From: an uncultured Saprospiraceae bacterium | GTDB taxonomy: Bacteria; Bacteroidota; Bacteroidia; Chitinophagales; Saprospiraceae | Direction of reading: 5' to 3' | DNA length: 33,321 nt | Assembly: GCA_937929945.1 (NCBI GenBank) | Contig: CALFUK010000130.1 | Location: 1 to 33,321 of the forward strand | The notes under the pieces: model-generated | The model's database searches: none | Seen by the model: the letters and a program-made list of their open reading frames with translations, nothing else | Told to the model about the DNA's origin: nothing | Made by a program: the position numbers and the translations under genes | Part shown: positions 25,353 to 33,063 of the stretch, piece after piece | Layout of the letters: the number at the start of each line of letters is the position of its first letter | Position numbering within the stretch: the stretch's first letter is position 1

Positions 25353-26681
25353 CTATGGTATCACCCACAACTCCTTCTGTCGACCATCCAAATAATAAAA
25401 GCGATCACCAGTAAACACACCATCTTGTTCTAGCATGATGCGCACTACTTTTCCGCCCCACTCAGGGACCTTAGTCGCAGCAAATAATTCAATGGAGTAA
25501 GCCGTATTTTTAAAGAGGGGGTAATCGCCGCGACCCTTCACACCGCCTTGCTGATCCCATAGCCCAATTGTCGGTCCAGCCGCATGACCATGTAGACCAA
25601 TCGGGTGTGTATAAATGGATGCATTCAGGCCCTCTGCTTTAGCTTGGTCCAGCGTAGCTTTTAATATTTCATTGCCACTGCGGCCTTTGACGAAATGCGA
25701 GGTCAGAATATCCTGCACCCGATTGCCATGAGCAAAAGCGTCCTTTAGCCCTTGAGGTGCGCTGGTCTCTCCAGGACGTAGCACATAGAAATGTTCTTGC
25801 TGGTCCGTATTCAGCCGCAGGTAAGTGATGCCGAAGTCCACATGCAGTAGATCGCCTAGCTGGATCACATCTTGATCTGGCCGCTTGGAGAATGATCTCA
25901 GAAATTCATTATTGCCCATGTCCGCCCGCTGTACGGACACAGATGGGTGAAACCAAGTCTTGAGCCCCAGCTCCGACACCCGCTGCCGCAGCCACCACAC
26001 CACATCATCCGTGGTGGTGATGCCTGGATGAATGGCCCGCTCTGACAGGCCCTCTCTCAGGATAAGATGTCCCAGTCTTGCGATCATGGGGTAGATGGCC
26101 AGTTCCTTCTGCGATCGGGTCTCCAGCCAGCCGATGGCCAGTCGCTCTGCGGAGATCACCTTACTGTGATACGCCTCTGGCAGATAGTGCATGAAGGCAT
26201 CGTACTCTGACTTCACTAAGCCATCAGCAAGGGCGAAGGTCTCGGAAAAATTCAAAGCGATGTTCTTCGGGTTCTTCTCTTTGATGATGTTCATCAGGGC
26301 CTCCCATTGGTCTGGATAGACATCCACGTCCCACTGGCCTTTCAGCAGCTTGCCGACGCTGTATCTGGCAATGGCTATCTTATCAATCCCCTCCTCAGGA
26401 TCATTGTGAAACACCATGATGGTCCGGCGCCGGGCAGAGAGCCAGGTAGACGGCAGCATGGTCTTCATCACGGGATCCTCATTGTATTCTCTGGAGATGA
26501 TGATCCACATCTCGATGCCCTCGCGCTCCATGAGCTGGGGCAGCAGATTGTCCAGTCTGTCTTCTAAAATGTCGTCCACGACTTTGGCCTGGTCGCGCTC
26601 GGAGAGAATGCCAGGCAGTGCTGACTGGGCACAGACAGTGAGATACATTAGGCTGAAAAGGACGAAGTGTAAATGTTTCAT
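25353..26681 (-). CDS. Exported M24-family metallopeptidase (Xaa-Pro aminopeptidase-like)
   Basis: A 442-residue protein with a signal peptide (LHFVLFSLMYLTVCAQS, cleavage near 19-20), so periplasmic or secreted. Residues about 30-175 form a creatinase-type N-terminal domain and about 190-440 the pita-bread catalytic domain. All five metal ligands can be placed: Asp282 (LLHVDFGI), Asp293 (LNTDQQEH), His364 (PIGLHGHAAGP), Glu398 (YSIELFA) and Glu418 (MLEQDG). It is therefore likely active as a dinuclear metallopeptidase acting on X-Pro peptides, though relatives include creatinase and other hydrolases. Its ATG is the terminal ATG of a 94-bp leader element at 26676-26770. It converges with the receptor cluster on its 3' side. 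Confidence 0.88.
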   Translation of the reverse strand: MKHLHFVLFSLMYLTVCAQSALPGILSERDQAKVVDDILEDRLDNLLPQLMEREGIEMWIIISREYNEDPVMKTMLPSTWLSARRRTIMVFHNDPEEGIDKIAIARYSVGKLLKGQWDVDVYPDQWEALMNIIKEKNPKNIALNFSETFALADGLVKSEYDAFMHYLPEAYHSKVISAERLAIGWLETRSQKELAIYPMIARLGHLILREGLSERAIHPGITTTDDVVWWLRQRVSELGLKTWFHPSVSVQRADMGNNEFLRSFSKRPDQDVIQLGDLLHVDFGITYLRLNTDQQEHFYVLRPGETSAPQGLKDAFAHGNRVQDILTSHFVKGRSGNEILKATLDQAKAEGLNASIYTHPIGLHGHAAGPTIGLWDQQGGVKGRGDYPLFKNTAYSIELFAATKVPEWGGKVVRIMLEQDGVFTGDRFYYLDGRQKELWVIP

Positions 26682-26770
26682 AGGTTAAAAGATTTTAGAA
26701 CTTAATGATTGTCAGAATATAACATGATTAATCATCCACTTGGATGTCCTAGTTAATGGCATTACAGGCA
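26676..26770 (-). repeat. 94-bp leader element, copy c, ending on a start codon
   Basis: Read on the minus strand, this copy ends TTTTAACCTATGAAA, where ATG (26681-26679) is the start codon of the M24 peptidase. That matches the TTTTAAACCTATGAAA end of copy a2 at the repeat-protein start. Its centre is the perfect inverted repeat CATCC-AAGT-GGATG (26733-26746), preceded by GA and followed by A, and its type-1-like block TTAAGTTCTAAAAT aligns with TTCAGTTCCAAAAT of a1/b1. The 5' third is more diverged. Alignment by eye needs few or no gaps over the whole length. Confidence 0.68.
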
Positions 26771-26831
26771 TTTTTTACAAAGATGACTGTCGAGCCTGTA
26801 TTGAATCTGGAAGATAGAGCTTTACTCAGGC

Positions 26832-27602
26832 TCAATGAAATGATAATAGAGGAATCCCTTGCAGTGCCTGGAATAATAAATAACTGACCAGGGCAAAATA
26901 GGCAAGAGCAAATAAAATGACTTGGTACGATTTCTTAAAGACGAAGTAGGCAGCAGCAGGGATGATCTGCAGTGCATGCATGCCGAAAAAATGGGCGACC
27001 CTCAGATCTCCATGCTTCGTACTCCAATTAGTCACGGGCAGACCGGCGCCGCCATCAGCTGCACCCACTGTATGTGACATCATAGAGCCCATGACGAGCC
27101 CTTCCATGGCAAAGACCACGAATAAGAGAATGCCACACCTGATACCCCAAAGCACATGACGCTGCGGGATCTGATGTGCCCGAGTGAAGAATAAGATGCC
27201 AATGTAGACCGTCCAAAGAGTCATCACTGTAATGACGATCCCCATGGCGCTGAACATGGCCGCATGGAAAGATGAGCTGAGATTAAAATGAGATAGATCA
27301 CCCACCGCGGCTTGGTAGGTGATGTAGGCCAACTCAAAAACAAATACGCCTGTCACCATCCAGGAATAAATGGCTACAGCCTTAGGCCGATCTAGATATG
27401 TCATATAGTATCCGATGCTCCAAATAAAAATGGTGGTAGACAGATAGAATTTTAGTGGCTTGATCCAGGCATTGATGCCGAGCACCTGAGTATTGGTCAG
27501 CATGATCAGCAGCAGAGCGACTGCTGCTAAAAATAGACAGGCAAGCCCACCATAATACAGTGGCTTATTCTTAGACTTCAGTTCTTGGATGACATGCCTC
27601 AT
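26832..27602 (-). CDS. Seven-helix membrane protein of unknown function
   Basis: A 256-residue integral membrane protein with about seven hydrophobic helices and almost no soluble part. The most distinctive stretch is NWSTKHGDLRVAHFFGMHAL (about 191-210), with charged residues and three histidines between helices, which suggests a conserved functional site, perhaps metal or proton related. I recall similar sequences as conserved hypothetical proteins in bacteria but know no function. The ATG at 27602 is well placed before the first helix. It lies 112 bases after topB and 150 bases before the M24 peptidase, all on the same strand, so an operon is possible but not certain. Confidence 0.8.
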   Translation of the reverse strand: MRHVIQELKSKNKPLYYGGLACLFLAAVALLLIMLTNTQVLGINAWIKPLKFYLSTTIFIWSIGYYMTYLDRPKAVAIYSWMVTGVFVFELAYITYQAAVGDLSHFNLSSSFHAAMFSAMGIVITVMTLWTVYIGILFFTRAHQIPQRHVLWGIRCGILLFVVFAMEGLVMGSMMSHTVGAADGGAGLPVTNWSTKHGDLRVAHFFGMHALQIIPAAAYFVFKKSYQVILFALAYFALVSYLLFQALQGIPLLSFH

Positions 27603-27714
27603 GGTTAATTTTATTTTTTACAGCTGTGCTTCACTTGGAATTAGCGAGTGTACCCATCTCTTGGAATATCATGATAGCTCAATAAACAGGACAACAATTG
27701 TGGAAGCTTGTCAG

Positions 27715-30108
27715 CTATGCTGAATATAAGATTTGTTTGACTAATTCCTTAGTGAGGGGTTTATCTTTTGCCATTTCTTTTATTTTGACAAATGGAAATC
27801 GGAAGCTGCAGCCAGACTGCCAGGCACTGCATCCATAGGCCGTCTTTCCTTTCACAATCTTTCCTTTGCGGCAGGCTGGACACAGGAGAGATGGAGAAGA
27901 TGTGGTCGTGGCTTTCGCTTTAGGCTGTTCCAGCACCAGCAGGTATGCGTCGTCAAATCGGAGTAAGCCATTGACCTTCATTCCTCCCTGTTTGAAGCCT
28001 TTTAATGACACCGTGGATCCTTTTTCTAAGAGGCGCTTGTATTGATTATCAGAGATTTTCTTCTCCAGAAAGACGAAGGGCAGCTGGAAGCGACAGCCAT
28101 CCTTCCAGCGGCTGCAGCCGTAGGCGGATTTGCCTTTGATGAGTGTTCCCGATTTGCACTGCGGGCAGTGTTTTTCAGTGATGGCTGTTTTAGCTGCTGA
28201 CCGCTTCGCGGGTTTTGTTTTGGTAGCAGGTGATTTTGTTGTTCTTGCATTAGTCCCTGGCCGTTTTTTCTGATAGGCTTTTTTCTTTTTGCCATACTGC
28301 CTGTCAGGTATCTGGGACACATCTATTTTAGAAGAGGCATTTGATGAGCGTACCTCGGTGACTAGAGCAGCCGTCATGTCTTTCATCTCTTGGATGAATG
28401 CTTTGGGATTGTATTCTTTGGATGCGATCAGCCGTAGCTTTTTCTCCCATTGGCCTGTCAGCTCTGCGGATTTCAGCAGCGGATTCTCGATGGTGTCGAT
28501 AAGCTGGATACCGAGATCTGTGGCCATCACCAATTTCTTTTTTCGGTGTGCGTACTGCCTGCGGAATAGCGTCTCTATGATGTTGGCCCTGGTGGAGGGG
28601 CGCCCGATGCCGTTCTCCTTCATCAGTTCTCTCAGTTCACTCTTGTCTACCGTCTTGCCGGCTGTCTCCATGGCTCTCAGCAGCGTGGCCTCAGTATAGT
28701 ACTTAGGTGGCTGAGTCTGCTTCTCGATGAGGCTGGGCGAGTGGGGACCGCTTTCGCCCTTCGTAAAGCTGGGCAGGACCACCTCTTCTTCTTTCTGCTG
28801 ATCATCATCTGCTTTCTTCTTGCTGGATTTCGGATAGAGGACGCGCCAGCCTGGGTTCACGATTTCTTTTCCTTTCGCTTTGAAGCGGATGTCCATGGAC
28901 TCACCGATCACCACTGTCTGATTCACATCACACTCTGGCATGAAGTTAGCGATGAAGCGCCTGCAAATCGCATCATAGACTTTGGCCTGAGTAGCATCCA
29001 TGCGCGCCTGCACGCCAGTAGGGATGATGGCATGGTGGTCCGTCACTTTTTTATCATTGAAGACGCGCGAGGACTTTTTGATTTTGGCCTGCAGCAGCCC
29101 TGCAGTGAATGGCTCATAGCCTTGGAGCTTGCTCAGGATGCCTTTGATTTTGGGATAAACATCTTGGGGCAGATAGCTAGTGTCCACTCGGGGGTAACTC
29201 ACTGCTTTGAGCTCGTAGAGCTTCTGCACCAGCTTTAGGGTCATATCCGCAGAGTAGCCAAAGCGCTTATTACAGTGTACCTGGAGCCCTGTGAGGTCAA
29301 AGAGGCGCGGTGCGTATTCTTTTGCTTTCTTTGAGTTCGATGATACGATTGTAAACGGCTGGTCAGTTACCTTTTGCAGCAGCTCTTGCCCTTCTTCTAT
29401 TTTTTCAAAGCGCCCCTTCTCGTATCTGAAGATGACATCCCGGTATTTGGTCTGCAGCTCCCAGAAAGGCGTAGAGACGAAGTTGATGATTTCTTTGTGC
29501 CGCCTTACCAGCATCGCCAGGGTCGGTGTCTGTACTCGCCCGATGGACAGGACCAGCTTACCGCCCCCATATTTGAGCGTGTAGAGCCGAGTGGCATTCA
29601 TGCCGAGTAGCCAGTCGCCGATGGCACGCGCACTGCCAGCGTAGTACAGGGCATCAAACTCTGAGGCGGGGCGCAGATCCTGAAAGCCCTCTTTCACCGC
29701 TTCTTTCGTGAGGGAGGATATCCAGAGGCGCTCTACCGCACCCTTGTATTTTGCTTCTTTGATGACCCAGCGCTGGATGAGTTCTCCTTCTTGTCCAGCA
29801 TCACCGCAGTTGATCACCAGTGATGCCCCTTTAAAGAGCTTTTTGATGACGGCGAATTGTTTCTTGACCCCACTATCTTTCATCAGCTTCGTCTCGAATT
29901 TTTCTGGCAGCATAGGTAGGCTGTCCAGCTGCCAGCGCTTCCACGCTGGCTGGTAGTCATCCGGCTGATAGAGCGTACAGAAGTGCCCAAAGGTCCAGGT
30001 CACCGCATAGCCATTCCCTTCGAAGTAGCCATCCTTACGGCTGCTCGCACCGAGGACCTGAGCTATCTCACGCGCGACGGATGGTTTTTCAGCAATGCAT
30101 ACTTTCAC
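27715..30108 (-). CDS. topB: DNA topoisomerase III
   Basis: A 797-residue type IA topoisomerase that passes one DNA strand through another and resolves recombination and replication intermediates. The Toprim domain starts MKVCIAEKPSVAREIAQVLG and contains INCGDAGQEGELIQRW (about 99-114). The active-site tyrosine is Tyr305 in AVSYPRVDTSYLP. LSIGRVQTPTLAML is at 187-200 and the conserved GIGRPSTRA loop lies near the middle. Two C-terminal zinc-ribbon-like repeats follow, each CPxC...YGCSxWxxGC and then a PFV strand, after a Lys/Thr-rich linker. The start is GTG at 30108, since the protein begins exactly at the first Toprim strand. The GDAGQEGE form, in place of an acidic-rich loop, is as I remember it from other Bacteroidota TopB. 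Nothing suggests a plasmid or conjugative setting. Confidence 0.95.
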   Translation of the reverse strand: MKVCIAEKPSVAREIAQVLGASSRKDGYFEGNGYAVTWTFGHFCTLYQPDDYQPAWKRWQLDSLPMLPEKFETKLMKDSGVKKQFAVIKKLFKGASLVINCGDAGQEGELIQRWVIKEAKYKGAVERLWISSLTKEAVKEGFQDLRPASEFDALYYAGSARAIGDWLLGMNATRLYTLKYGGGKLVLSIGRVQTPTLAMLVRRHKEIINFVSTPFWELQTKYRDVIFRYEKGRFEKIEEGQELLQKVTDQPFTIVSSNSKKAKEYAPRLFDLTGLQVHCNKRFGYSADMTLKLVQKLYELKAVSYPRVDTSYLPQDVYPKIKGILSKLQGYEPFTAGLLQAKIKKSSRVFNDKKVTDHHAIIPTGVQARMDATQAKVYDAICRRFIANFMPECDVNQTVVIGESMDIRFKAKGKEIVNPGWRVLYPKSSKKKADDDQQKEEEVVLPSFTKGESGPHSPSLIEKQTQPPKYYTEATLLRAMETAGKTVDKSELRELMKENGIGRPSTRANIIETLFRRQYAHRKKKLVMATDLGIQLIDTIENPLLKSAELTGQWEKKLRLIASKEYNPKAFIQEMKDMTAALVTEVRSSNASSKIDVSQIPDRQYGKKKKAYQKKRPGTNARTTKSPATKTKPAKRSAAKTAITEKHCPQCKSGTLIKGKSAYGCSRWKDGCRFQLPFVFLEKKISDNQYKRLLEKGSTVSLKGFKQGGMKVNGLLRFDDAYLLVLEQPKAKATTTSSPSLLCPACRKGKIVKGKTAYGCSAWQSGCSFRFPFVKIKEMAKDKPLTKELVKQILYSA

Positions 30109-30617
30109 TTGGACTTAACTATGGTGAAGGGATAAAGGTAAATATTTTCGGTAGGCTGAGGAAGCTGGTGATTTGCGGACACATTCAGTGCTTTTACTTG
30201 ATAGCGTATGGTGGGGAGTAGAGCCCTTCTTTTGCTCATAGGAGAGAGCATCTTTCAAAAGGTAAGATGGCAGGATATTTTGGGTAGGCGTACTTAGCGT
30301 ATTAATGACATATTTGCTAATTTTCTTAATTCTGAAATTAGGAATATGACACATTTCTCTCAACCATTACGTCAAGAACAATTTCGTCAAATGCGAAAAT
30401 ACATAGACCAATATATCAGACAATTAGATTCAATAATTGACTATTTAGACATGCAGAGATGGCAAACTATTCACAAAGCCCAAATTAAAAGAGAAGGATG
30501 ATTGAGAAATTACCTTGAAAGACCAATGAAACAATATAGCTACTCGAATGCCGTCATATAGAGATGAAGATTATCTTATCTTGCAGGTTTTGCTAAGCAT
30601 TAGATAATAGCTTTGAC
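30109..30617. other. Divergent intergenic region between topB and the CvfB-like gene
   Basis: This 509-base stretch carries a candidate 51-codon gene at 30346-30501 (listed). An 82-codon minus-strand frame (30115-30363) is Ser/Lys-rich with no domain-like pattern and abuts the topB start, so I do not accept it. The base composition drops in GC compared with the flanking genes. Confidence 0.5.
30346..30501 (+). CDS. Candidate small protein (51 residues)
   Basis: An ATG frame with a plausible AGGA four bases upstream (TTAGGAAT-ATG). The product begins MTHFSQPLRQEQFRQM, continues RKYIDQYIRQLDSIIDYLDM and ends IKREG. It is rich in Gln, Arg, Asp and Ile with a heptad-like hydrophobic pattern (Y, I, Y, I, L, I, I, Y, L), as expected for an amphipathic helix or short coiled coil. 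An imperfect TAnnTTTG (CATATTTG, 30310-30317) lies about 28 bases upstream. No cysteine, signal peptide or membrane segment is present. I do not recognise it. It could be a small regulatory protein, a remnant of a longer gene, or chance. Confidence 0.4.
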   Translation: MTHFSQPLRQEQFRQMRKYIDQYIRQLDSIIDYLDMQRWQTIHKAQIKREG

Positions 30618-31451
30618 ATGATAGAGATAGGGCAATACAATACACTGATCATACTTCGAGAAACCAGCGTCGGACTTTATCTCGGCGATGAGAAGGGTGA
30701 AGATGTCCTATTGCCTCATAAATATGTGCCAGAAGACTATGACATCGATACAGAGATCGAAGTATTCGTGTACTTAGATCATGACGAACGCAAAATAGCA
30801 ACCACCCTTACACCAAAGATTCTAATGCAGCAATTCGCACTGTTGGAAGTTGCCGCGATATCTGAATATGGTGCATTTTTAGATTGGGGCTTAGAAAAAC
30901 ATCTTCTTTTGCCGCTGGCACTCCAAGGTCAAAGGGTGGAAAAAGGCCAATGGCACATCGTGTATATGGATTTGGATGAACGGTCAGACCGCCTCTACGC
31001 AAGCAGTAAAATTGAAAAGATATTGGACAACGCCATGCTTACCGTAGCGGAGGGGGATGAAGTAGACATTATGTTTTATCAAGAGACAGACATCGGTTAT
31101 TCTGTGATTGTCAATCACTGCCACAAAGGCTTAGTCTTTAAAAATGAATTATTCAAAGATGTCAATATAGGAGATCAACAGAAGGCTTACGTAAAATTGA
31201 TTCGCGAAGAAAACAAGCTGGATATTTCAGTACAACCCATTGGATACGATAATTTCAATGCTGTTAACAGTCAGAAAGTATACGAGGAGCTGAAATCTAA
31301 TGACGGTTTCATTCCATTGACTGATAAAAGCGCCCCGGACGAAATTTACACGAGCTTCGGTATCAGTAAAAAAGCTTTCAAAAAAGCGGTTGGCGATTTA
31401 TATAAACAGCGAAAGATTGTGATCGAAGAGAAGGGAATTAAATTAGTGTGA
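30618..31451 (+). CDS. cvfB: S1 RNA-binding protein, CvfB/YitL family
   Basis: A 277-residue protein resembling CvfB of Staphylococcus aureus, an RNA-binding regulator with S1 domains and a winged helix at the C-terminus. The N-terminal S1-like domain has YNTLIILRETSVGLYLGDE and VLLPHKYVPEDYDIDTEIEV. A second domain (about 68-140) contains EYGAFLDWGLEKHLLLP, a third (about 145-215) YSVIVNHCHKGLVFKNELF, and the winged helix (about 225-277) ISKKAFKKAVGDLYKQRKI. The length matches the family. The ATG at 30618 is the only start that keeps the first strand. Target RNAs unknown. It is a single gene, followed closely by a hairpin. Confidence 0.9.
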   Translation: MIEIGQYNTLIILRETSVGLYLGDEKGEDVLLPHKYVPEDYDIDTEIEVFVYLDHDERKIATTLTPKILMQQFALLEVAAISEYGAFLDWGLEKHLLLPLALQGQRVEKGQWHIVYMDLDERSDRLYASSKIEKILDNAMLTVAEGDEVDIMFYQETDIGYSVIVNHCHKGLVFKNELFKDVNIGDQQKAYVKLIREENKLDISVQPIGYDNFNAVNSQKVYEELKSNDGFIPLTDKSAPDEIYTSFGISKKAFKKAVGDLYKQRKIVIEEKGIKLV

Positions 31452-31458
31452 AGAGGAA

Positions 31459-31479
31459 TTATGTCGAATGATGACATAA
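31459..31479 (+). terminator. Hairpin directly after the CvfB-like gene
   Basis: TTATGTC (31459-31465) and GACATAA (31473-31479) form a 7-bp stem with a 7-base loop, starting 8 bases after the stop codon. The position suits a terminator, although the stem is AU-rich and no strong T tract follows. Confidence 0.35.
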
Positions 31480-31619
31480 ATTAATTTCGATACTATATTC
31501 TTTCTACATTGTATTTATCTTAGTGATTACAGACGATAAAAAAATTTGTATTAGAAGAAAATACAAACAACTCCATAGGTGCAGGATTCACTTTTATCAC
31601 ATCGCTGAAACAGAGTAAA

Positions 31620-32216
31620 ATGAAGAAATCAATCATAAAATATGTCTTGCAGTTATGCTTAATTGTTTTTAGTGTGGTACTTGGCCTATATCTAAGTGAA
31701 AGGATCGAAGACAGAAAGAACCAAAAAGATGCCGCAAAACTATTATCAAAATTAAAATCAGAATTGCAGGAGAATAAAAGCTTATTGGATGAGTGGGTGC
31801 CATATCACAGAGAAATAGTGACCCGATTAGACAGTCTTTCTAGAAGTGAAGCATTCATCAATAACTTTATCAATGATAAGACAGCCGTATTTGAGGCATT
31901 TAGCAAAGGCACCATTATGAGTGATATGCCGTCCGATGATGCATGGGATATTGCTAAGTCACATCCACTCATTGTCAATATAGAATATGACATACTGCTC
32001 GGGCTGTAAAAAGCCTTTAATCAACAAAAAATTACTTATGAACCTATTTCCCAGTTGACGGACTTAGTATTTTCAAATGAATTCAATGCGGCAGAAACGG
32101 CTAAACAAAACTTGCTATTATTCAGAGACAAGTTAGAAGAACTATATGGGCGGGAGTTACAATTAATTCAATATTATAACGAAGTGGATAAAATCCTGGA
32201 GTTTCATGCCACCTAG
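31620..32216 (+). pseudogene. Membrane-anchored protein gene broken by an in-frame TAA
   Basis: The frame opens with ATG at 31620: a Lys-rich start, one hydrophobic helix (YVLQLCLIVFSVVLGLYL, about 8-25), then a charged helical region (SERIEDRKNQKDAAKLLSKL). It stops at TAA 32007-32009 after 129 residues, in the middle of the pattern YDILLGL-stop-KAFNQQ. The same frame then stays open for another 68 codons to TAG 32214-32216, and that part has sensible protein character (ITYEPISQLTDLVF, then NLLLFRDKLEELY). This looks like a ~198-residue protein, of the kind of small N-terminally anchored proteins common in Bacteroidota, interrupted by one nonsense change. A sequencing error or a functional 129-residue truncated form are alternatives. 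Function unknown. Confidence 0.7.
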
Positions 32217-32404
32217 TAATGATTTTGGTAGCGGAATATAACTCGAATGATTCTGTACCAACTGTTATATTATAGGCCAATACACAATCAGGCAAATGGT
32301 TATGCTGACGATTCGTTTATGTTACATGAAAAGCTAGGCTAGTAGAACGCTAATAAGTTCAATTAGTAGTGAAGATCAATAAAGAAGTGGTTGCAATAGA
32401 AAAA

Positions 32405-32854
32405 TTAGTGTTGCTGTAGCACAGCAGGCTCTAAGAAATATGACTTCGTACGAACAATCCGAATCAGTAAATAAAGTAGTAATCCAATGGGCCCCAACAT
32501 GAAGCAGCCCAACAAACACGGGATAATTAAAAAATGACTGATGCCAAGCTTCTGGGAGTCCAATAACACAAAGCGGCCGACCATCAGGTCAAAAGCCAGA
32601 TAATGTATCCAGCCAGCCAAGACCGCTTCTGGCTGAGTGAAGAGACTCATCACTCCTGAAAGACTACCAAAACTACTAAAGGAAGACGAATCAAATGTCT
32701 TGATAATATAGTACGCATATGTGAATGCTAAAATCGTCACGCTGACGCCTACGATGAGCTTAGCAGTCCATTTCCATCGAGGGAGTAAGATCATGAGGAG
32801 CCAGCTGATCATAGCCAGATTATTAGCGAGTCCGAATACTTGATGTGCGTCCAT
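32405..32854 (-). CDS. ABA4-like (DUF4281) membrane protein
   Basis: A 149-residue integral membrane protein with four hydrophobic helices. It matches the ABA4-like family pattern: VFGLANNLAMISWLLMILLPRW at the N-terminus, LAGWIHYLAFDLMVGRFVL in the middle, and IIPCLLGCFMLGPIGLLLYL near the end. Plant ABA4 is needed for neoxanthin synthesis; the role of bacterial members is not known to me, and no carotenoid genes are visible in this window. The length fits the family. The ATG at 32854 is the natural start. It is divergent from the acyltransferase-like gene at 33064. Confidence 0.85.
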   Translation of the reverse strand: MDAHQVFGLANNLAMISWLLMILLPRWKWTAKLIVGVSVTILAFTYAYYIIKTFDSSSFSSFGSLSGVMSLFTQPEAVLAGWIHYLAFDLMVGRFVLLDSQKLGISHFLIIPCLLGCFMLGPIGLLLYLLIRIVRTKSYFLEPAVLQQH

Positions 32855-33063
32855 GAGTCTAAAATAAACTATTGGTCAGTATTAATGTAGCAGAACCCAG
32901 AAAGATATTAATCTGTTACAGTCTGTCTGAGAAAGGTCTATTCGTGAAGGTGAGATATATGGTGTAAATACGAATTAAAAAAGAAAAGCTAACTTACATT
33001 GGAAGATCAGTACGACAACCATACTGTGATTCACACCGATGAAATAAACGAGCGCGAAACCAT

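Noticed and set aside
27715-30108. Loss of an acidic residue in the TopB Toprim loop (GDAGQEGE)
   Set aside because: I recall the same loop from other Bacteroidota TopB proteins, so it is a lineage feature rather than a defect.
30115-30363. 82-codon minus-strand frame upstream of topB
   Set aside because: Ser/Lys-rich without helical or strand periodicity, no ribosome site, and it overlaps the better 51-codon candidate on the other strand.
30608-30615. TAGCTTTG, an exact TAnnTTTG promoter match before the CvfB-like gene
   Set aside because: It lies only two bases before the ATG, so transcription would start inside the coding sequence. Probably chance unless a later start is used.
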